From positions 372,001-436,000 of the forward strand of contig NC_018202.1 in NCBI RefSeq assembly GCF_000219625.1: a DNA stretch of 64,000 bases, given 5' to 3'. The notes under the pieces are model-generated. The model did not search any database and was not told the origin of the DNA. It saw nothing but the letters and a program-made list of their open reading frames with translations. The position numbers and the translations under genes are program-made. Source of the stretch: Zymoseptoria tritici IPO323. Its lineage: Eukaryota; Ascomycota; Dothideomycetes; Mycosphaerellales; Mycosphaerellaceae. Below, piece after piece: positions 11,621 through 21,553 of the stretch (its first letter is position 1; each line of letters opens with the position of its first letter).

Positions 11621-12106
11621 CTAGGACAACTCTCCACTGTGTCGGTCTCCCTCGATCGCCGATGTCGTTTGGACATGGACGGATTGCGGAAGGTCGTGCT
11701 TGGGAGACGAGTACTGCGGTGACGGTTGCTGCTGGAGGTGGTGTGCCGGCCACGGCAAGGGAACGACACCGAGAGTCTGGAGAGCCTTCTCGGCGGCATC
11801 TTCACGGGCGTTCTCGAGGTACCGTCCATCGTACCACAAGCGTGCGGAAGACCGGGCGCCTTGCAAGTCGACGGTACAGCTCCAGGCGGTACGGCATCCT
11901 CTGCGATCAGAGATGTATTGAAAGGTGGGTTCACGGATTCCTTGAGTGTGGCAGAAGTTCCTCAGCCTGTCCCAATGTGGTCGTGGCGGTGCCCCGCCTC
12001 TGGCTACCGATTCTTGTGTCGGAGGAATGATTAGTGTGTTGGAGTTGAGCTGGCGCTGTAGGGCATGTCTGTGTGTCGGACCGGAATGTGTTGGATAAGA
12101 CAGCAA
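11621..12106 (-). CDS. dsRNA-binding-domain-like protein (exon)
   Basis: The minus-strand frame holds a segment typical of a small fungal family with a double-stranded-RNA-binding fold. WDRLRNFCHTQGIREPTFQY corresponds to helix 1 and the following strand. The RTAWSCTV and ARLWYDGRYLENAREDAAEK segments correspond to the later strands and the Ala-rich final helix, which carries the DAAEKALQTLGV signature. The domain spans roughly residues 44-113 of 161, followed by a Gln/Ser/Pro-rich tail to a normal stop. The frame opens after a TAG with no ATG before the domain, so the listed 5' end is only the limit of the open frame; a 5' exon behind an intron is likely. The role is unknown; RNA binding is inferred from the fold. 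Confidence 0.65.
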   Translation of the reverse strand: MLSYPTHSGPTHRHALQRQLNSNTLIIPPTQESVARGGAPPRPHWDRLRNFCHTQGIREPTFQYISDRRGCRTAWSCTVDLQGARSSARLWYDGRYLENAREDAAEKALQTLGVVPLPWPAHHLQQQPSPQYSSPKHDLPQSVHVQTTSAIEGDRHSGELS

Positions 12107-12670
12107 GGCCCAAAGCTCTCTCTAATATCGATCCGCCCAAGTGGACCCATCCCCCGCGCTCTTCCATCATCCCACGTACTCGAAGACACTCCTGAGGATA
12201 TGTCTGCAGTTGTAAAATGCGCCTGTCTCCACAGCAAACAAGCTGGGCAGTCCACGACCACGCGCCGGTGCTACCACACTAAGGTACGCACACTTTCTGT
12301 GCGCCCTTGTCCGGACCCGAGCTTCTCCGCCTCATCGATGCACGTCGGAGTCCTTCTCTGCATATTGGTGAGGAGTCATCCGGTGGAGGCAGGTACACCT
12401 TATTCTCTCCAGTCGACCATGTAATGCAAGATTCGTCCAATCTTGACCTGGTATGGTATTGTTCTTGAAGCCGTTCCAAAATCACATCCGACCGTTTTCG
12501 GTTTCGCCTGCGAGGGATGTATCATACGATCTTTGAACGGTCATAGATTAGGCGGGACGACCAAAGTTGACGGTTGTCGTCAAGAAGTTGACAATTTGAT
12601 CGTGACTGCTGGCTGCAGGGTAGAGACCAGATCGAAGTTGTTGCAATACCCCGAAGTGCTGCATAAAGGT
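12107..12670. other. No supported gene; possible 5' part of the dsRBD gene
   Basis: The first exon of the minus-strand gene at 11,621-12,106 would lie here. I cannot place its splice sites with confidence. A plus-strand frame at 12,065-12,424 is open but carries no motif. Confidence 0.25.
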
Positions 12671-13154
12671 TTATCCGACAAAGCCGATCCGGACAGCCCG
12701 CAGCCCGCAGCCCGTAAGCAGCGAGTTCGGAGTAGGTTCTAAGACAATCAAATCCGCCTTCGAATTCGCTTTAAATAATTAATATCTAGTTCTAGGGCTT
12801 TAAACTGCTTTAAATTGTCCCGTTCGAACTTTAAATTGTCCCTTTTTAAACGGCGCGGCGCCCGACTGCCGGTCGTAGGCTCCCTAGGTCGCCGCGAGCT
12901 TTTATATAGTTTGGCCTGCTTTCGCAATTCGTTTTAAGAAAGTATAGATGCCGAATAAATTACAAAGGCAGCGTAAAACTATGTTAAAGCTCGCGGCGAC
13001 CTAGGGAGCCTGCGACCGGCAGTCGGGCGCCGCGCCGTTCGAAGAAGCGATAGTCTGCCTAATATTTGCAGCGAGACATTAATTCTAGTATTAATATCCT
13101 GCTCCGACACCGCTTTGCGGGCTGCGGGCTGTCCGGATCGGCTTTGTTATCCGA
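12671..13154. mobile_element. hAT-type MITE with 8-bp target-site duplication
   Basis: The element runs from 12,679 to 13,146 (468 bp). Its ends are perfect inverted repeats of about 31 bp starting CAAAGCCGATCCGGACAGCC. It is flanked by the identical 8-bp direct repeats TTATCCGA at 12,671-12,678 and 13,147-13,154. An 8-bp duplication and a CA...TG terminus are typical of the hAT superfamily. There is no transposase, so it is a non-autonomous miniature element. The interior has TTTAAATTGTCC repeats and TpA-rich parts suggesting RIP, while the ends stay GC-rich. It depends on a hAT transposase coded elsewhere. Confidence 0.85.
12849..13039. repeat. Inner 54-bp inverted repeat of the MITE
   Basis: Arms 12,849-12,902 and 12,986-13,039 are reverse complements with a single C/T mismatch. 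They contain the GC-rich CGGCGCGGCGCCCGACTGCC motif, and the loop is 83 bp. Flanking bases do not form a target-site duplication. These look like subterminal arms of the same element rather than a nested insertion. Confidence 0.9.
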
Positions 13155-14480
13155 GACCTCGGCAACCGCTGAAAGTGGCCAAATTTCAAGGACTATCTAC
13201 AAGCAGAGACACACGCACGAGCGACAAGGACTATCAGCCCAGCGACTCGACAGCCAGCTTACAGAGCAACAACAAGCCTGAAATACTGGCGCAGTGAGCA
13301 CGAAAGCCAACACAAATAACCAACAACGAGTCGGATACGCACTCAGCGATACACGACAGCCAACGGCGAGGCACTCCGACACGACTACCACTACAGTGAA
13401 CGCACGACTCGACTCGACATGAGCACGTATACAATCGGCGCAGCAGCGCACTCGACAACCCTGCCGCCAGAGCAACTACGAGAATTTGAGACTTTAAGAG
13501 TATAGCTAAGAGTACGACCTTAAGAAGCAGTAAACAAGGAGCAAGAGCAATGGAAACTTTAAGAGCACGTATAATATGGAAGATCGAGCAGCAACACAGA
13601 CGACATCGTGGTAACAAAGAGAAACAAGCTTCGGGTTGGTTGCTCTCGGCGCCTCGCACTGCCTCTCTAGCGAGGGATGAGAGTGAGCTGACAGTGGGCT
13701 GGCATTCGACTGGCATTCGACTAGCATACATTGAACTAACCGATCCGGAGGTCGGGAGACCTGGTCAATACAAGACGTCCAATCTCGGCATGCAGCGAGT
13801 TCAGCCGACACAGGAATCGAAGACTGAGATGCCAAGTAGTGCATGGCGAGAAATTTGTGATGAACTGTAGTTGGGGAGTTGACAGTCATCCTCGCTCCCT
13901 TATCAGCGATAGAAGAATTAATCGAGAAAGGAGTAATAATCGTGGGAACTGCAGCACCGATTTTACTAATGCTGAATCTTCCAGCAGCTCACTACTCGCT
14001 TACGATTGGCGCTGTTGGACCGGACAAGAAAGCCTCGATGGCTACATCTATCTAGGAACAACGGTCGACAGACTTTCCTGACCTCCTTCTTTGGGTAGCA
14101 GGCGCAGAGAGATGTGGTACAGCGAGCACCTTGCGACCGAATTTGCGATAAGAGACATCTTGGCTGTGCAAGGTTGGACATCCATGACGCTGGGAACACT
14201 AATGAAGTTTGTGCCTTAAGAGATTCCACTGGTCTGTCCGCTGGTCTTTGTAACGAAGGAACAGCTTTGCAATGGTTAATGGATGACAAGGCTGAACTCG
14301 CCAAAATCCACGGCGCTCGATTCAAGGCTGGTGAGAGCAAGTGCTTCCGGTGCCAATGCTTGGATCCTCCAACGGGCATGCGATCCTTCCCGCATTCGTG
14401 ATGTTGAAACTCGGGCACTCGCATTGTACTCCGAGCGCGCCGCTACGATGTTGTTCGTGATTGTGCAGCAGCAATAATAT
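13155..14480. other. No supported gene
   Basis: Composition is ordinary. The long minus-strand frames here (up to 165 codons at 13,234-13,731) are Leu/Ser/Cys-rich and mirror an equally open plus strand, so I do not accept them. Plus-strand frames at 13,550-13,870 and 14,114-14,401 are hydrophilic and could be exons or decayed coding sequence. No motif is recognised. Confidence 0.3.
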
Positions 14481-14593
14481 ATTAACATGTCAGGCAACGG
14501 CCTGCTCAACTCTTTGCAACAACTGCGAACCCGTTCCGAGAATCGTGACATTCAGTACATCTCGCTCCCGTGCTTCATCTTTCCAGCATTACG

Positions 14594-15370
14594 ATGAATT
14601 TTACCGGCTCTCCACAAGCGATCCACGGCAATTCCTGCAACCCACAGCCCGAGTTCCGATCTTCCGCACATCTCGACGGCCCAGTCATCAACGACACGTT
14701 TTCATCGAGCGGATTCATCGAGGGTCATCATCGGGCCGAAGAACGCCTCCATGTACGCGAATCCCTTCATCTAGCTCCGGATCACGCCCAGGACGTAAGT
14801 CTCATCAGCCGGGTGCCGCCCAGCGAGTCCGGTCGGCCTACCACCATCGTTTCCAAGTTGGGGACCACGATCGAGATTGCCTATAACGGAAATGGTCGAT
14901 TTTGGCCCAAGGGCCTTCATTCGCATTACCCCTTTGATTGCTTTGTCCGGACACCCGGCAATTTCTTCGAGCTCCTGAAGGGCAACGACTGGTGGTGTCC
15001 CCTGTGTGCTACGTGCTGCGATGTGGAGACCATCTACCCTCATCTCGTTGCCGCGCACACGGACCGAAGTGAAGAGAGTCCCTATTTAATGCTGCCGTCT
15101 CCGACCGAGTTCCGGGATTCCATCGCCGCCAGTGCTGACGGTCCGCGTCGTATCGTTCTGTGGGAGTCGGGATTCCCGACCATCACGAGACTCTGGCGCT
15201 CGACGATCGTATTCTGTGTAGAGTGTCTAGAGGAGCGGGACTCTTCCCTCGACGTGCGGATTCACGCTACGGCAAAGGGACATGCGGAGGCCGCGGCTGG
15301 TCACTTGTCTTTGAGTGTTTCCCGGGATCGACTTGTTCTTAATCGCTTGCATCACGGCCGCGCCGCCTGA
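14594..15370 (+). CDS. Hypothetical protein with two C2H2-like zinc motifs
   Basis: This is the longest intact frame of normal composition in the window (258 codons from the ATG at 14,594 to TGA at 15,370). The frame is open a few codons further upstream, but there is no ATG there. The middle has WWCPLC followed by HLVAAH, giving C-x2-C-x11-H-x4-H. Near the C-terminus is CVEC followed by HATAKGH, giving C-x2-C-x12-H-x5-H. Both match the ligand spacing of C2H2 zinc fingers and may bind DNA or protein. The N-terminal third is Ser/His/Pro-rich and probably disordered. A short upstream frame starting MSGNGLLNSL at about 14,487 ends just before the start and could be an upstream ORF. The family is not recognised. 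Confidence 0.6.
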   Translation: MNFTGSPQAIHGNSCNPQPEFRSSAHLDGPVINDTFSSSGFIEGHHRAEERLHVRESLHLAPDHAQDVSLISRVPPSESGRPTTIVSKLGTTIEIAYNGNGRFWPKGLHSHYPFDCFVRTPGNFFELLKGNDWWCPLCATCCDVETIYPHLVAAHTDRSEESPYLMLPSPTEFRDSIAASADGPRRIVLWESGFPTITRLWRSTIVFCVECLEERDSSLDVRIHATAKGHAEAAAGHLSLSVSRDRLVLNRLHHGRAA

Positions 15371-16722
15371 GTCTTCGCGTTCTAGAGCCGCTTTATGCCA
15401 TCGCTTCACCTTGCCGCGCGCGAGCACAGAGGGGATAAGTGTGCTCGCCGGAAAGATCTTTAGTTTCGAGGTTGTCGCGCCGCCGGATGAACCGCCGGAT
15501 TGTCATTGCAACAGAGTTTGGAAGTCGAGGAAGATCGAGACTGCGCCGATGTTCCATATATACCTCGTCTACATATTTCCAAGTTTCGAAAAGCCCTTCA
15601 CAAGCTCATTGTCCACAACCACGCCGATGTGTCCACTTGACGTGACGCTACCCATACATATCGCTCGTTGCAATAGCAACTCTGTAGGTAAAGTTTGATG
15701 AACTCGGGCAGATGGTCCGAATGTACACGTCCAGGAAGAGTGTACACGTCCACCAGGTCCAGCGCCGTCAGCACGTCCCTTCATACTCCTTTTGATTGGG
15801 CCTTCCCGCGCGCCACAAGCTTCACTTAGCGCAGCACGCCCGGCTTACTACCACGCCATCATCGCCCATCCTCCTACGCTCTCTTTTGCGAGCTGCTAAC
15901 CGACCAATCGCCCAGCCTTGCCAGGCTCTGCTGTTCGCCGTGACGTTCTCCTCCGGCGTCCTTTGTCCTGAACCTCACTCTCCCCACCAGGGGTGCGATC
16001 TCTCATTTCCGCCAGGTTAACACCACCCGCCTCGCATCTTCCGGCGACTCAACCACCACGATGCCGAGACGATCAATGCCTCCTCCGAGTCCGCCGCACC
16101 GATTTAAGCTTGCAAAAATCCGCGCTCCTGTTTCCTCTCCTTCTTCCTCTTCCTCAACAAGCCTTCCGAGTCTTCCAGACGTCTCTCGACGGACCGTGTG
16201 TGCGCGAAATGTTCCGTGACCGGTTGTTTAGGATGGTCCGGGACTCGCGGAGTTTGTTCATTGTCGTTCTCTAGGGAGATTTTAAAACTCGGTGGTTGCT
16301 GCTTCTGCTACTCTGCGGCTGCGTGCTGCGTAGTAGAAGTTTCTCGTGACCCGGAGGCGATGGGAGTGATGGAGGATGTGTCGCGATTAGCGATGAAGGG
16401 CTCGGTAATGTCGGCCGATGCGGACAAGATAGGCAAGTCGCATGTAGAACGAGTGGAGGTGGTCAATATGAAGGTCTGGACGAGGCAGAGGTCATGCAAA
16501 CGCTATTGCAGCAGCGCAAGTGTCGCGGATGGTGAGGGAAACGGACTCGGGGATATCGTTGTTCGTGCCGTTGCTGTTGTCGCCGAGCAAGTCGACAGAT
16601 GCCGTGGTCTCGAAAGTGATAACTGGTCATGCTGATTAATTGAGTGTAGTCATGCATAGAAGATGGAATCTCATGATTCCATAAAGCTCGACTCGACTTG
16701 ACCCGACCTCTTGCCTCTGTTG
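15371..16722. other. No supported gene; possible minus-strand exons
   Basis: Frames on both strands are short. A minus-strand Ser/Thr/Pro-rich frame at about 16,600-16,310 and a plus-strand frame at 16,198-16,635 overlap and cannot both be real. No motif favours either. A pyrimidine-rich stretch lies at about 15,990-16,170. Confidence 0.25.
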
Positions 16723-17356
16723 AATTGACGGTTGCACAGACCTAGCAAAGGGTCAAAACGGATTTTTGCGTTTTCGGCCTTGCGGAAAGACTGTAGATCC
16801 GGGCTAGGCCCGCTTATTTAACTAATATATTAAAAGGTGCGCTTCAAATATTAGGGGATCTAGCCCTACGCCGCTTACAATTCGTATACCGGATGCGGTA
16901 CCGTAGTAGAAGGCTATCTCGGCATTGTTCCTATATATGTCGCTTATCTTAATAATATAGGTCTAGGGCAAATGCTATATACCTTATATATGCGTAAGAA
17001 CCTACGGTACCGTCGTATCGCTAGGACGTTATCGCGGTCGTAATCGTAGTCGTAGTTTCCGTAAAGCCTAGGCGTACGCTTTATAAGTAGTCCGGGCGGG
17101 GAGATCGAGCTACTTACTAAGACTTATACCTTAGGCTTAAACTTCTACGACAAAGGTAGCGAGGTAATATTAATAGTAGAATCGATATTGCGCCTTCTTA
17201 CGTATTAGAGAACAATATATATATATATACTACGTATATTACCTACCGATTTTAGAGCTTCCTAGCGGACAACTCGGGTATAGGCAAAGACTTCGACAAA
17301 CGCAAAAACGCAAAAACGTGTTTTGACCCTTTGCTAGGTCTGTGCAACCGCCAATT
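16723..17356. mobile_element. Inverted-repeat element, about 630 bp, RIP-mutated inside
   Basis: A perfect 31-bp inverted repeat has arms 16,729-16,759 and 17,320-17,350. It includes TTGCACAGACCTAGCAAAGG and extends as an imperfect match outward to 16,723/17,356 and inward through a TTTTTGCGTTT motif. The interior is TpA-rich with many TATATA runs and no coding frame, as expected for a MITE hit by RIP. No clear direct target-site duplication is seen. A CGACTCGACYT pair at 16,689 and 17,419 and a CTCTGTTGAA inverted pair further out leave the true ends open. Superfamily not assigned. Confidence 0.7.
17213..17230. repeat. (AT)n microsatellite
   Basis: A short alternating AT run lies inside the RIP-mutated interior of the 16.7-kb inverted-repeat element. 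Confidence 0.8.
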
Positions 17357-17699
17357 TCGGAACGCGGGGAACCCAAACGCCCACCCAAATCGTTCCGTTT
17401 TCAACAGAGTCACTTGCCCGACTCGACCTATGTCCAGGGTCCAGCTCAATAGTCTCAGACGCACAGACTATACTTGGCGGCGCTAATCCCCTTCGGGGGC
17501 GCCTTCCTATATAGTCTAAGAGCGCAACAGCCAAACTAGGTAATAGAGGGTTAGCTGAAATCTGAAAACTTGTATATTGGTCTAAACGCCTGTCTAATAC
17601 CCGCAAACGATTCGTATAACTTGTAGAATTAATCTAATGTAATTTGTTTACGCCTAATCGCAATAGCCGCACCTTAGTCGCCTAAAAGGGAATCTCTAG

Positions 17700-19227
17700 C
17701 CGCTCCTAGACCTCTAGACGTATTACATCCTCCCTTTATATAACACTACCTCTACCCGCCTTTGCGCTGCTAGTCGTCTGTACCTATCTAGCGAAGGTAG
17801 CTGTTGTATAACTTACACTTAGTTATACTGTAGGGTACTCGACTAAGCCTGTGCGTTTATGCGTGCTATTAGGGCTTCCCTCTTCTGCTGTCTAACCGCT
17901 CTATCCTCTGCCTCCTGCTAAGCGCGGGCAGCTGTACTAGACCCGCGACCTAAAGAGGTTAAAGCAATATTTATATTAGCACTCGGGGTTAGGTCTCGAC
18001 GCCTGGCAGCCGCCGGTGGTACAGTAACTAACTAACGTCTAACGCTTAGCTCTCGTCTCTCTCTATGCCTAACTCTACTACCGTCTAGCGTATTTCCGCT
18101 GTACTCCGGCCTCTGCGATACTAAGCTGCCTGGCTAAATAGTATCTGCCTTCTTCTAAATGTTCCTAGTGTGCGTAGGCTTCGGTTCGTAGTGCAGAATC
18201 CTAGGCGCGAGGTATCTGCTCGTAGTCTCGCGTGCTAGCTACGCTGTAGCAGCGTAGTAGGATAGCGGGTTTCGGTTGCGGGCGTCTTCTAGCACGGCGC
18301 TGCGCCTATCGCCGACGCCTACGCGGCTGCCGTATGTTCCCCTAGGGCGAGGAGCTGCTATCTCGTATACGTTATCGTACTCGTAGTCTAGGAAGGTGCT
18401 TAATAGTAGTACCTCTGTCTAGCGTCGGACGCGCTAGCGCACTCTCTAGAGAGTTCCTTTGTAAGGATTGCGCTCGACGGTCTCTTCGTATTGCTAGCAC
18501 ATGCTAATCTTTAGATGTTAGTAGCTGCGAGCGACTAGTTAGGCTCGATACGCACCTAAATAGGTAGTAATTAATAAGTAGATGCAGAAGAGGATAATTA
18601 GGCTAGACTGGTAGAAGGCGATTGTTATTAATGTTAATGCGATATGTTTAAATGTTGTTAATGTCTAAGAGATAAATGCTTTGCCCTGTCGCGTCTGTTT
18701 TATCTTCGCGTCGTCGTCTTGTTTGCCTAGTAAATGTGCAGGTCTGCGCGGGCGTTGCGCGTGCGTAATGTCGGATTGTTTCCTTAATCTATGTTAGCTA
18801 TCGTATAATCTCGCCAGACGATCCGACTAATGTGCAGTTTAGCTGTTAGTCCGCCGGTCGCAAATATCGTAGCTAATGCTCTACCTAACTACCTGTGTGC
18901 TGCGTACTGCTCCGCCTGTCGATTGTAGCCTGGGGCTCTAGGCGATGCTACTTTAGCTGCTTGCTATTTAGCTACTTGCCGTTCAGCTGCTTGCCGTTCA
19001 GCTGCTTGCCGTTTAGCTGCTTGTCGTTCTGCTACTTGTCGTTCTGCTACTAAGTCTGCGTTGTTAGAGGCTCTAGGTAATAGTCTTGCGTCGGATAACG
19101 TGCGCCTATCTGGATGCTCTACTTCTTAAGTAACCTAGCGAGGTTATCGATAAGTTTTGCCGGCCGAGGACTGTCTAGCTAGTATTGTGTCGGTTCTGCT
19201 ATTACTGCATTACTATGCGGGCTACAT
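17700..19227 (-). pseudogene. RIP-mutated frame with AERQ pentapeptide repeats
   Basis: Starting at an ATG at 19,225-19,227, one minus-strand frame runs about 500 codons with only TAG/TAA interruptions. Near residue 60-90 it has about six copies of A-E/K-R-Q-A/V, which would form a charged alpha-helix. Openness alone is weak evidence in RIP DNA, because TGA is rare there. The repeat and the position after the CxxC gene support a real gene. The C-terminal end is not defined. Function unknown. Confidence 0.35.
18956..19050 (-). repeat. 15-bp tandem repeat coding for AERQA units
   Basis: Six to seven 15-bp units of GCTGCTTGCCGTTCA type follow each other. They keep the minus-strand frame and encode the AERQ/AKRQ repeat of the frame at 17,700-19,227. 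Confidence 0.85.
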
Positions 19228-19702
19228 AGGTGGCCGGGCGCTCTACTGCGCCGAGGCTAAAGGCTATATTAGACTCCTTAGTCCGGTTCTTTATATTAGG
19301 CCCGTCCCCCTTACTATCGGCTGTTAGGCGAAGGTTAATATGTCTAAGTTGTCGTCGTAGCCTGGCTTAGGTTATGTTACGGTATATAATACTTTTAATA
19401 AGAAACTGGTAGACATAAGTAGGCTTTTAGGGTTTAATTAAAATCCACTTAACTAAACGCTCGAGCTATCGCCTATAGGGCTATCCTAACGATAGGTAAG
19501 CAACTAATAGTAGTGCTAAAGGTTCTATGTACTTTACTATTAAAAGGGACTCGCGAAATAAACACTAAAGCTAACACCTGTAGGGCTATCCTAGAGATAG
19601 GTAAGCTGTAAAGAATGCTCGTGTCGCATCTTACCTAAGTGCTGCAAACATGCTTATAAAATTAGTTAAATGTAGTTAACGCTCGCGCTCGCTACCTCTA
19701 AA

Positions 19703-20860
19703 TCATTTGCCTCTACGCCTGTCTAACTTCTTTAGCCTACTGCTAGGAGGAATCCGGCTACCGTAACTCTAGTCCTAGTGCGAAAAGATGCTTCGGACGA
19801 CGTGTCTATCTAAGTCGATCGAACCCTCGTTTTGCTTACGTCCCGGGCTTAGGTTAACCTATCTAGGCGAGAAGAACGTGCTAGTTAGTTCGCCGCCCTC
19901 TAAGACGTGTCTTCCGCCGGAAGGGCTGTCCTGCTAGACGTCGAATCCGAATAGGGTAAATAACTTCTTCCCGCTTCGCTTAGTAGAGTCAGCTATTAGA
20001 GTGTGCGGATCGTTATGCCGGGACTTCGTAGGCGTGTCCTTAGGCGTCTGCTTCTTCGCCGGCCTCTCCTTCCGAGAGGACCTTATTCTAGCCTCCTCGC
20101 GGGCAGCCTCCTCCCGCTCCTCCCTAATCTCGTCCGCTAACCGCGCCTTGTCCTTGCGTACTTTATTACTCGTGCGGCGAGTTGTCCTACGACCTGTAAC
20201 CTTAGGCGCGTCCGCTATCTCTACGTCCGATTATAGAGCGCCTATCGAACGAGTGCTTATGCGCCTATTATGTGTAGGCGTCTTTAGCTAGATAGAAGGC
20301 GGCGCTATCGTTACCGGAGGACTGTCTAGATCTAGAAGGTCGCGACAGGAGTAGTCTTAGTTAATTACTTTGTTAACCTCTTCCTACGCTTCCTTTAGAG
20401 CGGTTTTTAGGCAGTCGGTGTACTCTTCCGCGTCGAATCGAGCGTCGTATTTAAACGGGACTATAATGTACCTATACTTCTTATATTTGCCTAAGACGCG
20501 TCCGCTGCTATAGTGCGTTATAACCTCGGGGACATTCTCTATGCTTATAAAGAGTAACATGTCGGAGATCTTTATTTAAGCGTCTCCTAAGCTAGGAAGA
20601 CGCTCCGTCTCTTCGTCCTCCTTACTCTCCTTACGGTCCGGCGTCGCTTCCTTCGTGTACTTTGTAGCTAGACTGTTCGTAGCTAGACTGTACTTGTTGT
20701 AATTGCTATAAAGTAGGCAGTTAGTATAGGCACCTAAGAAGAGGAACTCTTTATCCCTAGCCCTCTCCTGTATAGGGTGTAGCTAGACGATGTAGTCGTT
20801 TACGAATCTATTCGGATCGTTAGCTAGGCCGCACTTCGTACAAGTCTTAGTAGCCGACAT
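19703..20860 (-). pseudogene. RIP-mutated gene with N-terminal CxxC motif
   Basis: A frame of 386 codons runs from ATG at 20,860 to TGA at 19,703. It is interrupted only by TAG codons and one TAA, as expected from CAG, CAA and TGG under RIP. The N-terminus reads MSATKTCTKCGLANDPNRFV, and its CTKC pair could be half of a zinc site. The partner cysteines may be those near residue 50 or may be mutated. The middle is a mixed alpha/beta stretch (ISDMLLFISIENVPEVITHY). The C-terminal third is highly charged, with EEREEAAREEARIRSSRKER, and is a likely coiled coil with a nuclear-localisation-type basic end. No family was recognised. The frame lies downstream of the DUF6589-like gene on the same strand. 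Confidence 0.5.
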
Positions 20861-21553
20861 AATAGCACCGCCTATCTAGAAAGTAGCTAGAATAGCTACT
20901 AGCTTCGTAGCGGAGGTACTAGGCACGAAGGTGCGTGTCTAATTGCCGAAGCGCCTTAGAATCTCCTTACTAGATACGAGCGCATATAGACTAGTTCGGG
21001 AATCGTCTGCTAGTTCTATAATGCTAGAATGCATGCGCCCTTAACGCCCTACGCGCTTGTTTACGTCCCTAATTACCGAGCCGGATTTCTAATATACTGC
21101 GCGGTAAAGCCCTTAAACGAACTTAACGATGTTGTCCTTGTAGAGCGTAACTTTTGCCTAGCTATACTATTCCGTCTAAAACTACTCGGCGTATATATCG
21201 TATATATCTTAACCCTCCGCCGAGATGCCCTAGTCGGCTAGCTTCTTCTGCACGCTAGGTGCTATAGTAAAACTATTTACGTGTTAGTAAATCTCTGTCT
21301 TTGTAGGCGTAGCGAAACTTACGCTTAAATGTAGTCTACCAACGAGATTCTCCGTCTATCGAAAGCGTAAGGTAGTTAGCAAGGATAGATAAGTAGTATA
21401 ACGAGTAGTATAGTAAAGGATAGATAAAGTGATAGTTAATAGAGGGATAGAAGGGCAATCGGATAGTATAAGAAGGTTAATAAAGAAGGAAGGAAGTTTA
21501 GTAACTAAAGTCGGGTAGAAGTAGGCGTCTTGCTACCTCTACGAGCTGTACAA

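Noticed and set aside
11353..11934. 193-codon minus-strand frame
   Set aside because: It runs through the (CCCT)n tract as a Gly-Gly-Arg-Glu run and overlaps the better dsRBD-like frame in another phase; a shadow.
13234..13731. 165-codon minus-strand frame, Leu/Ser/Cys-rich
   Set aside because: Lacks any motif, mirrors an open plus strand and has the composition typical of an antisense shadow; not enough for a gene call.
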